A DNA stretch of 64,000 nucleotides from an uncultured Lachnospiraceae bacterium (GTDB taxonomy: Bacteria; Bacillota; Clostridia; Lachnospirales; Lachnospiraceae). Positions 1-7,728 of the stretch are shown piece after piece. Below the pieces are notes generated by a model that saw nothing but the letters and a program-made list of their open reading frames with translations, made no database searches and was not told the DNA's origin. Made by a program: the position numbers and the translations under genes. Location of the stretch: positions 1-64,000 of the forward strand of contig CAJUKA010000015.1 of assembly GCA_910586585.1 (NCBI GenBank). Direction: 5' to 3'. Each line of letters opens with the position of its first letter. Position 1 is the first letter of the stretch.

Positions 1-3
1 GCC

Positions 4-366
4 ATGATGAACGAACTGATTATTACAGTTTTAAATGATGGTTATATACCACCTGTCATATTAGGTCAGGAGGAAAATTCCCAGATGTGGGTTGTAGACG
101 GGTTACAAAGGAGTACCACGCTTATGAAATTTAGATATGGGAGCTACAAGATCACAATATCGGTGGAAGCCCCCATTATTACATACCGTGCAAAGGTCAA
201 AGATTCAGACGGGGAAATTATGCTTGACGGAAACGGCGATATCGTATGGGAGGACAGTGGACAAACACTTCCTTCTGTAGATAACCTGTATAGACTAAGC
301 AGACTGTTTGATATGCATATGGAAGATTTGCTTGTAGAGCGAAAAACAGAGAGTGGGATGGAATAG
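4..366 (+). pseudogene. DUF262/XRE chimeric remnant
   Basis: The reading frame is open to the window edge, so the start may lie upstream. Residues about 1-80 resemble the start of a DUF262 (ParB-like nuclease) domain, including VVDGLQRSTTL, where the family has a DGxQRxTT motif, followed by the usual acidic YRAKVKDSDGE stretch. From about residue 88 the protein switches to what looks like the C-terminal helix of a Cro/CI-type regulator (LPSVDNLYRLSRLF). Neither domain is complete: DUF262 proteins run to several hundred residues and XRE domains need about 60. I read this as a deletion that fused two neighbouring genes; function is unlikely. Confidence 0.5.
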
Positions 367-370
367 GAGA

Positions 371-577
371 ATGGGAAGAAGCAGCCCAACATTAGGAGCG
401 AAAAAAGAATTAGCTTTAAAGAAAATAAGTAAACAGGATAAAAAAGAGTTGGAAATATTGGCTGATGATTTTGGACTTTTACATAGAAAAGATGTACGGG
501 AGATTATTGAAAACTGTAGAAGCTATTCAGAAGGACAAAGAAGAATACTGAGAGTGTATACAACTGTTTATTTGTAA
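371..577 (+). CDS. Small hypothetical protein
   Basis: A 68-residue basic, helix-rich protein. I chose the ATG at 371 over the one at 353 because AGGAGA lies directly upstream of 371. It overlaps nothing and begins four bases after the DUF262/XRE remnant ends, so it was probably co-transcribed with it. No recognisable family motif. The many Lys and Glu residues and the setting in a decayed element suggest an accessory protein of the element or the remnant of one. Confidence 0.4.
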   Translation: MGRSSPTLGAKKELALKKISKQDKKELEILADDFGLLHRKDVREIIENCRSYSEGQRRILRVYTTVYL

Positions 578-620
578 TTGCAAAAAGGATAACCTAAATG
601 AGCAACATTAAATGGGATAA

Positions 621-749
621 GTAGATACTTGGGAGAGGTATAAAAATTTAGAAGACCGCTTGCATATAACAAACGGTCAGTGTATAATCTATTTAGAAGT
701 GATCGGAATTGATTTTCCGATTGCCCTCAGTGAGTTAATTATGTTATAA
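621..749 (+). pseudogene. Possible C-terminal gene remnant
   Basis: An open stretch with protein-like composition (about 42 codons, ending LSELIML before a stop) lacks any normal start codon and is preceded by stops in all nearby positions. It occupies most of the otherwise gene-free 578-885 interval. It may be the tail of a deleted gene. No family is recognised. Confidence 0.25.
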
Positions 750-755
750 AAGAAG

Positions 756-791
756 TAGCATTCACTTTAGGCGGTGGGATGCTATTTTTTT
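756..791 (+). terminator. Rho-independent terminator
   Basis: TAGCATTCAC pairs imperfectly with GGTGGGATGCTA and is followed by a run of seven T. It separates the upstream remnants from the toxin-antitoxin operon. Confidence 0.65.
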
Positions 792-885
792 GTTTGTCTA
801 TGTTGATTGAAAAAGAAGAATAGAAATGATATAATATCCAATAATAAAGGGTTAAATCAAATATATTGATTAAGGAGGTATTCTT

Positions 886-1110
886 GTGTTAGCAGCAGTA
901 AAAGGAATTGTACAAGGGAATACAGTTGTCATTGAAGATGATGATATAAGAGAATATGACGGAGCAGAGGTTGTTGTTACCTTGTTAAATCATCCTCAAA
1001 AGAAAACAACAAAAGCTTCTGTTGATTGGGATAGTTTTGTTATTCCGAGTGAGCGCGGAAAAAATGTTGATGAATATATGAAGGAGATGCGTGAAAATGA
1101 TAGACTTTAA
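886..1110 (+). CDS. Antitoxin of a PIN-type toxin-antitoxin pair
   Basis: A 74-residue protein starting at GTG 886, with AAGGAGG ten bases upstream. The N-terminal half (MLAAVKGIVQGNTVVIEDDD) has the short beta-hairpin look of AbrB-like or Phd-like antitoxins that precede PIN toxins. The C-terminal half (SVDWDSFVIPSERGKNVDEY) resembles the flexible tail that inserts into a toxin. Its 3' end overlaps the start of the PIN gene by about 20 bases, so the two are translationally coupled. Such antitoxins usually bind their own promoter; no operator was resolved here. The antitoxin role is inferred from size, order and overlap. Confidence 0.6.
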   Translation: MLAAVKGIVQGNTVVIEDDDIREYDGAEVVVTLLNHPQKKTTKASVDWDSFVIPSERGKNVDEYMKEMRENDRL

Positions 1111-1531
1111 GAAAGCTTTTGTTGATACATCACCGTTTATATATTTCATCGAAAAAGATGTCAACAATCAACAATATCATGAAAAGGTAAAGTCATTTTT
1201 TAAATATGGATATGATAATGACAGAAAATTTGTATCATCTGTAATCACTATGGAAGAGTATTTTGTATTTCCCTATAGAAATAAAGACTATTCCTTGATA
1301 GATATGTTTAACCGCTTAATAGCAACAACTGATATGGAAATTGTGGAAATAAATCAGGAAATTGCGAAAAAAGCAGCACAAATACGAGCTGAATATAGAG
1401 GGTTTAAGGCAATGGATGCTTTGCAGTTGGCAGTTGCATGTCTGTCTGGATGTGATTTGTTTCTGACGAATGATAAACAGTTAAAACAGTTTAAGGAGCT
1501 AAAATGTCTCACAGTAGAGGAATTGATATGA
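1091..1531 (+). CDS. PIN-domain ribonuclease toxin (VapC-like)
   Basis: A 146-residue protein with the PIN-domain acidic set in order: D12 in FVDTSPFIYFIE, E55/E56 in TMEEYF, D109 in AMDALQLAVA and D128 in FLTNDKQL. PIN toxins are Mg-dependent endoribonucleases, often cutting tRNA or rRNA, and are neutralised by the upstream antitoxin. The start is GTG 1091 or ATG 1097; AAGGAG at 1081-1086 fits either. It overlaps the antitoxin gene at its 5' end and a small ORF at its 3' end (ATGA overlap), giving a three-gene coupled unit. All key residues are present, so it is probably active. Confidence 0.8.
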   Translation: MKMIDFKKAFVDTSPFIYFIEKDVNNQQYHEKVKSFFKYGYDNDRKFVSSVITMEEYFVFPYRNKDYSLIDMFNRLIATTDMEIVEINQEIAKKAAQIRAEYRGFKAMDALQLAVACLSGCDLFLTNDKQLKQFKELKCLTVEELI

Positions 1532-1674
1532 TTGCAAGACCAATTATCAGTCCTGATTTTACGATTGAGGATATTCACAAGATCAGGGAACAGAATTATG
1601 AACGGACAAAAGATAAGTTTTTTGTATGCCAATTTCCAATCTTACCACAAAACACAAACAAGTATTCCGAATGA
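1528..1674 (+). CDS. Short third ORF of the toxin-antitoxin unit, probably truncated
   Basis: The ATG overlaps the PIN stop codon (ATGA). The first 30 residues (IARPIISPDFTIEDIHKIRE, then QNYERTKD) look like the N-terminus of small proteins I recall following PIN genes in Clostridia. After residue 30 the sequence becomes unlike that family and stops at codon 49. The gene is therefore probably cut short by a deletion or insertion around 1617. Function unknown; the recollection of the family is not verified. Confidence 0.45.
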   Translation: MIARPIISPDFTIEDIHKIREQNYERTKDKFFVCQFPILPQNTNKYSE

Positions 1675-1737
1675 ATATTCGGTTCTTATATTGACAAATA
1701 CAATCATATGTTCTATACTTATCTTCAAGAAAACAAA

Positions 1738-1794
1738 AAAAGACCTATCTAATCATACAAGCGGTGTTGGCGCACCTTTGATAGACAGGTCTTT
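1738..1794 (+). terminator. Hairpin terminator after the toxin-antitoxin operon
   Basis: AAAGACCT at the left pairs with AGGTCTTT at the right, with further pairing inside (ATCTAATCA with TGATAGA, imperfect). A-runs on the left and T-runs on the right suggest it works in both directions. Confidence 0.6.
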
Positions 1795-2256
1795 GTAAAC
1801 CAAAACGCAGAACTGCGCTTAAATCATTATTACATATCCATGAATTAATTTCAAGGTATTCTGTGCGTTTTTTCTGCAATGTTTTCAATAGTAAATTCCA
1901 TAAGAAGTTATAGCTTGTGGAAAACTTTAAAAATAAATAGAAGTAGATATTAACCCTTATAAATTTTTACAAAAAATAAGGCTTTATTAAGTGCGCTCTG
2001 ATAATTGAAATAGAAAAATGCCTAAACTAATATACTTCTACATTTGTGATGAAAAGTATTCAAAAAATTTCGTTACTGAATGGAGAATGTATAGAGAAGT
2101 AATAATTACAAGAAAAAAGTTTCTCCACAAATGGGAAAAGCAGTTTTAAAAAGTGTATTTATTATTAAAAGACAAAATCAGCGTAGTTTAGAGAAATAAA
2201 TATTAAAGGAGAGTGGTGGATATTGAGTAAAAAGGGTTTGGAGCGTAAAGAGTGTA
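1795..2256. other. Gene-free, AT-rich interval
   Basis: No convincing reading frame, promoter or repeat was found in these roughly 460 bases. A short cysteine-rich frame from TTG 2222 runs 28 codons and then stops at the junction with the tape-measure remnant; it is probably not a gene. Confidence 0.4.
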
Positions 2257-3128
2257 ATGCTTGTAAGGAAGAAGGCGCTTGCTGCCAAAAAGGAATATGC
2301 AGACTATGACAAGAATATCAAGAATGGGCAGAAAGAGATTGACAGCATCAAAGCGCAGATAGACGCCCTTGAAAACCTGTCAGACAGTACCGATGCCGCT
2401 GCAAAAGCAAAACTTGCGCAGTTAAAGGCAGAGCTTGAAGAAAAGGAAAAATCCTTACAGGAAACCAAGGACGAACATACCTACAAACTACAGATTGATG
2501 CACTGGATGAATTTGCTGCTTCTCTTGAAGACAGCCTCAATAATTCCACAAAGTCTTTGGAAGAAATCATGAAGGAATACAAAGACACCATTGATAATGC
2601 AACAGAGATATATAAGACTTCAACAGACAGTGTAAATGATACACTTGAGAAGCTCAAAGAATTCTATAGTGGGGCTGGAACAACAACCGATGGTTCTGAT
2701 TTGGACTTGATGCCAAAAACAACCGCTGTTGTATCAGAAGAGGATGTCAACCAGGTAATCAAAGAGAATATGGCAAAAGCCGTAGAACTCTTTGAAAAGT
2801 TTGGCTATTCATCAATGACTGAGGACAAAAACACAACGAGTTTTTCCCGAACCTGTATAAATATATGGCACAAAACTTCCCAATAGCACCCACTACAATA
2901 CCAGACCAGTTTGCAGTACCAAAACCATCGGTACCTGAAAGTGTGAAAAACATAAATATACAGCCAAATGTAACTAATTATTATGACAGTCTTTTGAAAG
3001 TTGAGGGAAATGTTGATAAAAATGCACTGCCTGAATTAAAGGTACTGTTAGAAAAGTCTTTTAAATATACCTCCAAAAAGTTGTATCAGGAATCAATTAA
3101 GAGAGGTGCTCAGCGTCCATCGCGTTAA
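2257..3128 (+). pseudogene. Phage tail tape-measure protein, C-terminal fragment with frameshift
   Basis: Two consecutive frames together read as the tail of a phage tape-measure protein. The first gives a long coiled coil (about residues 10-140, repeated K/E/L heptads such as IKAQIDALENL). The second contains SVPESVKNINIQPNVTNYYD and the closing ALPELKVLLEKSF segment. The frames meet at the T5 run at 2841-2845; adding one T restores FFPNLYKYMAQNFP, so a single-base deletion is the likely cause. The N-terminal bulk of the protein (normally 700 residues or more) is missing. Together these mark a prophage remnant with no working product. Confidence 0.7.
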
Positions 3129-3154
3129 GGTTCCATAAATTACAGTACCATAGA

Positions 3155-3346
3155 GTGAGACAGGAGGGGGGTGTTGACATAAAGAATTTATCAGATGAAC
3201 AAATAAAAAGGATATTGAAAGAAACGCTAGAAGAAACATTTCCCGACGATGAAAATGAAACAAGTTTTTGTCATGGAATTGCCGCTGTATGTACATGTGT
3301 GCTTGAGAAATTTATTAAGAAGTATCAGGAAGAATTGAATAATTGA
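3155..3346 (+). CDS. Small hypothetical protein
   Basis: Up to 63 residues, acidic, with an N-terminal helix (IKNLSDEQIKRILKETLEE) and two cysteines in AAVCTCVLEK. The start is unclear: GTG 3155 lies before the strong AGGAGGGGGG run at 3162-3171, which points to initiation just downstream of that run, but no standard in-frame start is there. It follows the tape-measure remnant by 26 bases, so it is probably part of the same element. Family unknown. Confidence 0.4.
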   Translation: MRQEGGVDIKNLSDEQIKRILKETLEETFPDDENETSFCHGIAAVCTCVLEKFIKKYQEELNN

Positions 3347-3353
3347 TTATTGT

Positions 3354-3391
3354 GGGGCAGGGAGCATCTATAATATCTCTGCCCTGTTATT
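3354..3391 (+). terminator. Probable terminator
   Basis: GGGCAG pairs with CTGCCC across an 18-base loop, followed by a T-rich stretch. Confidence 0.5.
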
Positions 3392-3469
3392 GTGTGTGAA
3401 TGATATATTTTATCAAAAATAAATAAGAAAGAAGATGAAATTTATAAGTAATATAAAAGTAAATGTCAT

Positions 3470-3697
3470 GTGTCAAATGAATATACATACAGGTCTTTTA
3501 TTATAAATAAAAGATACTTTCCTGAATATAATAGTAAAAAGGCTTTTTCCAATAAGGAATTATGCATGAAGGATGAACTTTCTACAATTTCAAAAGAAGA
3601 TGAAGAGGCAGTCATTAAGTATTTATTGGAAGTCATGAGAAAGAATGATATAATTACAGAAGAGGAATACCATACAGTTTTGTATAAATTTAGTTAG
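3470..3697 (+). CDS. Small protein upstream of the serine recombinase
   Basis: A 75-residue protein from GTG 3470, ending eight bases before the recombinase start, so the two are an operon. The C-terminal half (EAVIKYLLEVMRKNDIITEE) reads as a helix-turn-helix-like amphipathic segment. Small ORFs of this kind often precede large serine recombinases in Clostridia and may act as accessory or directionality factors, but that role is inference. No catalytic motif is visible. Confidence 0.5.
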   Translation: MSNEYTYRSFIINKRYFPEYNSKKAFSNKELCMKDELSTISKEDEEAVIKYLLEVMRKNDIITEEEYHTVLYKFS

Positions 3698-3705
3698 GAG
3701 AGTAT

Positions 3706-5295
3706 ATGAGAGAAAAAGAATTAAGAGCCATATTTTATGCAAGAGTAAGTACTGAGGAAGAAGAACAATTGAATGCAATAGAAAAACAAATTGAAGAAAA
3801 TCGGGATGTCATCAAAGCCAAAGGGTGGATTTTGGTTGATGAATATATAGATAAAGGAATAACAGGCACACAGGCAAAGAAAAGAAATGAGTATCTTAGA
3901 ATGCTCGATGATATAAAGAAAGATAAATTTGATATAATAGTAGTTAAAGATCAGTCACGGCTGCAGCGGAATACAATGGACTGGTACATATTTTTGAATG
4001 AGATTGTACAGAATCAGAAGAGATTGTATTTGTATCTCGAAAATACATTTTTTGATCCAAAAGATAAATTTATTTTTGGTATAAAGGCAATGATGGCAGA
4101 AGAATACAGCCGGGACTTGAGCAAAAAAGGAAATGCTGCCAAGAAAAGAAGGCAGGAAAAAGGGAAGCCAATTATTACAAATCGTACATGGGGATTCAAA
4201 AATATCAACGGTGAAATTTTAATGGATGAAAATGAAGCAAAGATGATAAAGCAAATATATCAATTATTTGCTGATGGATTTGGCGGACGTGTAGTAGCAA
4301 GAATACTTAGAGAAAATGGTATAAGAAACAGAAATGGCAAGACATTATCGGAGAATACAATACGTGATATTGTAAAGAATCCACTTTACAAAGGAATTGC
4401 AGTAATGAATAAAGAACATTTTGATTTTGAAGCAAAAAAAATAATAAAGAATCCCAAAAGTGAATGGATCTATAGAGAAGGTTTGGTGCCTCAAATTGTT
4501 GATAATGATTTATGGGAAAAAGCAAACATGCAGATAAACAGAAGAAAAACGGTAGACAGAACGCATAATGTGGGTATCAATAAAGGAAATAATATGCTTT
4601 CCTCCAAGATAATATGCGGCGAATGCGGATCGAAATATTGGAGAAACAAGCGGCAGCAAGGAATTTATTGGTATTGTAGTGAAGGTGCCCGCTCTGGTAA
4701 AGTCAGAGAAAAGACAGGAATGAAGTGTACCTCCTTAAATCTAAAAGAAGATGAAATACTATCCTTAGTACGAAAAATAGGAAATCAATTAATCGCAAAA
4801 GAGAAGAAAGAGGAAGTATTAAGTAATGCGATAGGAAAAATTTATGAATCCCTTATAAATGTAGACAGTAAAGAAAATATTGAGGATATCCAAGCGCAGA
4901 TAGAAAAGCTCAATCAGAAAAAAGATACACTTATGGACTTTTTATTAGATGGAACAATTACCAAACATGATTATTCCACAAAAATAGAAAATATAACGGA
5001 ACAGATAACTTTGCTCAACGCAAAAAAGATTAAAATGCAGGAAAAGAGCGAAGAGAATGAAGCACTGTATGCACGATTAAATAAAGTTAGAACAATCTTT
5101 CAAGATGAAACAGAAAAAGGGATAGAAATTCCAATTATGTGTTCGCATATTGAGCAGATAAAGGTTTTTGAAAAACGATTGGATGTATACCTTGATTTCT
5201 TAAAAAGTATTGATTACCTGTCTGTAAAATGTGATAAAACAAGCAAAAATGTTGTTTATGATATGCCCATCTGTCTACCCACCCACCAGTCATAA
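3706..5295 (+). CDS. Large serine recombinase (element integrase)
   Basis: A 529-residue site-specific recombinase. The resolvase domain (1-145) carries the nucleophile S15 in YARVSTEEEE and the conserved arginines in DQSRLQRNT. A recombinase DNA-binding domain follows (about 160-270), then a zinc ribbon (CGECGSKYW with a later C-x-n-C pair, about 300-345) and a coiled coil (about 385-460) like those that control integration versus excision. It joins attP and attB through a serine-linked intermediate. The last six or seven codons (ending LPTHQS) are read in antisense from the interrupted deacetylase gene, so the C-terminus is set by the insertion. RBS is AGGAGAG at 3696. Confidence 0.9.
   Translation: MREKELRAIFYARVSTEEEEQLNAIEKQIEENRDVIKAKGWILVDEYIDKGITGTQAKKRNEYLRMLDDIKKDKFDIIVVKDQSRLQRNTMDWYIFLNEIVQNQKRLYLYLENTFFDPKDKFIFGIKAMMAEEYSRDLSKKGNAAKKRRQEKGKPIITNRTWGFKNINGEILMDENEAKMIKQIYQLFADGFGGRVVARILRENGIRNRNGKTLSENTIRDIVKNPLYKGIAVMNKEHFDFEAKKIIKNPKSEWIYREGLVPQIVDNDLWEKANMQINRRKTVDRTHNVGINKGNNMLSSKIICGECGSKYWRNKRQQGIYWYCSEGARSGKVREKTGMKCTSLNLKEDEILSLVRKIGNQLIAKEKKEEVLSNAIGKIYESLINVDSKENIEDIQAQIEKLNQKKDTLMDFLLDGTITKHDYSTKIENITEQITLLNAKKIKMQEKSEENEALYARLNKVRTIFQDETEKGIEIPIMCSHIEQIKVFEKRLDVYLDFLKSIDYLSVKCDKTSKNVVYDMPICLPTHQS
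5262..5292. other. Attachment-site junction (att half) of the element
   Basis: The minus-strand deacetylase reading frame is normal up to the codons for TGGWVD (5273-5290) and then continues into recombinase antisense sequence. The recombination core should lie within or next to the G-rich minus-strand stretch GGTGGGTGGGTAGAC. The matching half with the rest of the deacetylase gene should be left of this window. Confidence 0.6.
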
Positions 5296-5638
5296 AGAAG
5301 GTCACTTTAATATTATGTTTTTTTAGAATTTCCATAATTTTTTGGGTATCTTCATTTCCCCAAGCGGCGTCGAATGTCAGTGCAATTTTGGGCTCTTCCG
5401 TTTGTACACAGTATATTGGGAGAGCCTTTCCGCCTACCGTCGAACTTGCAGGTATCAGGCTTCCGGAAATCCGATAACGTACTCCTAAAAGGCCAACAAG
5501 CATCAATACAGCAGCCCCTAGTGTCATTGCTTTCTTGGATATACATTTTTCCTGTAAATATTCAACAATCTCATATAGATGCTGTTTCCACGCTCTTTTT
5601 GTGGATTGTTTCATGTTTTTGTTATTCTTATTTTGCAT
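5273..5638 (-). pseudogene. Polysaccharide deacetylase, 5' part, cut by the element
   Basis: The first 122 residues of a membrane-anchored polysaccharide deacetylase of the sporulation PdaB type. It has a basic N-terminus, a transmembrane segment at about 36-55 (AMTLGAAVLMLVGLLGVRY) and the start of the NodB domain with the catalytic-base motif TFDAAWGNEDT (D90) and KVTFFMTGGWV. The zinc-binding HxxxH and the rest of the NodB fold are missing because the serine-recombinase element is inserted here. PdaB-type enzymes modify spore-cortex or cell-wall glycans. The minus-strand RBS is AAAGGA, five bases before the ATG. Excision of the element would restore the gene. Confidence 0.8.
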
Positions 5639-5854
5639 AAAAATCCTTTCAAATACTTTTCTTTACACCCAGAATTTTCCTTGTACTTGCTGTTGCAGTT
5701 GATTTTCCACCAGCGTTTCACACGTTGAATGATCGTGCGTTCTATGTATGCATCATTAATAAATGAACATCTGACCCAAAATCTTCTCACAATACAAAGC
5801 ACAAAGAGACTCCGAGAGTACATTTTTTTTAAATATATTTTTAATCAGATAAAT

Positions 5855-5900
5855 ATATGCTCCAAACATAGAGGATTCTCTAAGTTGGGAGCATATTTTG
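5855..5900 (-). terminator. Long hairpin downstream of the lipase gene
   Basis: ATATGCTCC...AAC pairs with GTT...GGAGCATAT, with a second inner stem AGAG/CTCT. It lies about 40 bases past the stop of the minus-strand lipase gene. T-rich sequence on both sides allows bidirectional termination. The rest of 5639-5938 shows no gene. Confidence 0.5.
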
Positions 5901-5938
5901 GAGAAAGGATCTCAATAAATGTGAATGAAAGAAAGGAA

Positions 5939-7279
5939 TTAAAATCCACGTTGTTTTAAATTGGCTATGAGCTGTACATAGAATTCCCGAACATCAAATT
6001 CAGGTATATTTTCGCGGTTAAGGTCAATCATATCGCCATGTGAGATTCCACGAGGACCATTTACGGTGAGCATTTGAAAATCGTCGCCCCATGGAAAAGA
6101 TTTTTCACCAACGAGTCCATCATTTGGTCCGTCAAAATATTTGGCAAGATGATATGTAAAGTTGAGAGGAAAACGTCCGCCAGACGCTTTGTTGAGTTTT
6201 GTACCAATACTCTGATAGATGACATCTGGAACATTGGAAACATTTTTGTTAAATTCCTGGCAGAATGAAGAAGTAAGATTCTTTACCGCAGAAAGAAAGT
6301 CTGGGTTAGGATCACCAAGTTTTTTTAGCGCTGCATTATAGGTTGCAGCAATGGTTTGCTGTTCGGATTGAGGAACCTTTGTAAGAAGATAATCAGCAAA
6401 TTCACAACCACGATGGGGGGTGTTGACAGTTGTCAGCGTTGCCACATGCTCTGCAATGCCAGGAATATGAAGCGCATATCTGCAGTCAAGTCCCCCTTTG
6501 GAGTGAGCAATAATATTAACTTTATCACAGCCTGTCTCCGAAACAATGTTCAGGATCCTTTCAGAAATTTCATGTGCGCTGTCTTCTATGGAGGCGGCTG
6601 ATTGATGATTTCCATAAAAAATCCTTGCGCCATTTGTTTCGAGAGCAGTAGGAATGCGTCCCCAGTAATTAAAATATTGGAAATCACGAAAGAAAACACC
6701 ATGAACCATAAGGATTGGATACTTTGTCGCACAGATTTGAAGCGGCTGGCGTTTTTTGTCTGTAAGTATTTTTTGATTTTCAATTGATATTTCTAAGGAG
6801 ACAATCTTTATCATATGAAGCAGTACAACCAGATGCACAACTGGAATAAGCCCGCAGATAAGTGCAGTAATACGAAGCTTTATGCCGAGCTGTTTTGAGG
6901 AAAAGAATATGCGCAGCATACCATTCCAAAATACGATTGCTTCTAATATAATAGAAAGAATAGTGTTAATAATCCATAACTTAGGGGCTGCAAAGATATT
7001 GTCTATCGGCAATTGATTTGTGAAACCCAGTATAAATAGAATGATGGATAGCGCTGAGGAACCAAGAAACTCGATGAGTAAGGCATTTCCCTTGGCGCAG
7101 GTTCTAAGATGCTTTGTTGCAGGAAGACTCAATGTTGGGAAACAGTTTATAATAAGAAAGAATAGAATAAAAACGCCAGCATATCCGACAACTTCCTTAA
7201 GAATCCAGAAATTGGATGCCATAAAGATAAGCAGCGAGAAAACGATATAAGTTATGGTACATATGAGCTTTGTTATCAT
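5939..7279 (-). CDS. Membrane-anchored lipase-like alpha/beta hydrolase
   Basis: A 446-residue protein. The first ~175 residues hold about five hydrophobic segments, then a cytoplasm- or surface-facing alpha/beta hydrolase domain begins. It has an HGVFF oxyanion motif at about 193 and the nucleophile elbow AHSKGGLD (Ser about 260), as in triacylglycerol lipases of the LipA type; DGPNDGLV and the later SHGDMID supply plausible acid and histidine residues. It should hydrolyse ester bonds of lipids or acylated cell-surface glycans. I start at the second Met because GGAGGT lies seven bases before it; the first Met is inside that RBS. It stands alone on the minus strand. Confidence 0.75.
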   Translation of the reverse strand: MITKLICTITYIVFSLLIFMASNFWILKEVVGYAGVFILFFLIINCFPTLSLPATKHLRTCAKGNALLIEFLGSSALSIILFILGFTNQLPIDNIFAAPKLWIINTILSIILEAIVFWNGMLRIFFSSKQLGIKLRITALICGLIPVVHLVVLLHMIKIVSLEISIENQKILTDKKRQPLQICATKYPILMVHGVFFRDFQYFNYWGRIPTALETNGARIFYGNHQSAASIEDSAHEISERILNIVSETGCDKVNIIAHSKGGLDCRYALHIPGIAEHVATLTTVNTPHRGCEFADYLLTKVPQSEQQTIAATYNAALKKLGDPNPDFLSAVKNLTSSFCQEFNKNVSNVPDVIYQSIGTKLNKASGGRFPLNFTYHLAKYFDGPNDGLVGEKSFPWGDDFQMLTVNGPRGISHGDMIDLNRENIPEFDVREFYVQLIANLKQRGF

Positions 7280-7456
7280 TTGAAAGACCTCCATATTGCT
7301 GCGGAAGCAGCGACTGTATTTATGTTTTCATTATAACATTAACAAACAATAGCGTACAAGCGTAAAATGGATAGATATATTATTGTCAAATAATTATGTA
7401 AATTTACCTTATTTTTCAAAAAATTCAAAAAAAATAAAAAATTTTCAGAATAAGTA

Positions 7457-7483
7457 TAAAGTATTTGAAAAGTGTTCCGATAT
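7457..7483 (+). promoter_or_regulatory. Sigma-28-type flagellar promoter
   Basis: TAAA, 15 bases, TCCGATAT: matches the Gram-positive sigma-D consensus TAAA-N15-GCCGATAT except for one base. It predicts a leader of about 240 nt before the flagellin at 7729. Confidence 0.75.
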
Positions 7484-7650
7484 ATATAGTGTAAGCAACA
7501 AGAACAGAGCTTACAAACAACTGAATATAGGAAAATGTACAGGATAGTACAAAATATGGATTAGTACAAATTAAAAGTAACTTGCAATGGATAGTACAGT
7601 TACAGACAAATCTAAAACGTAACTTAAAAACAGGCAAACGGAATTGCCGT

Positions 7651-7668
7651 GGGTAAAAGGAGTTGCCC
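7651..7668 (+). promoter_or_regulatory. GGA-in-loop hairpin, candidate CsrA site
   Basis: GGGTAA-AAGGAG-TTGCCC forms a hairpin that presents GGA in a hexaloop, as in CsrA-binding sites. The Shine-Dalgarno AAGGAGG (7715-7721) would be the second site, as in the Bacillus hag leader. A further hairpin (CACTGTGA...TCATAGTG) lies between them. CsrA binding is inference. Confidence 0.5.
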
Positions 7669-7728
7669 ATTAGCACTGTGATATTCAAATCTTTATATGT
7701 CATAGTGTTCACACAAGGAGGTAAAATT

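Larger units (their letters stand above)
1..5280. mobile_element. Right end of an integrated, partly decayed serine-recombinase element
   Basis: The segment left of the broken deacetylase gene carries mobile-element cargo: an antitoxin/PIN pair, a phage tape-measure remnant and a large serine recombinase as its last gene. Homology to the host deacetylase stops at about 5273, inside the last codons of the recombinase, which fixes the right boundary there. The left boundary lies outside the window, so total size is unknown. Several genes are fragments, so the element is either degraded or a composite of successive insertions. A recombinase gene lying directly against the junction is the usual arrangement for elements of this class. 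Confidence 0.7.
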
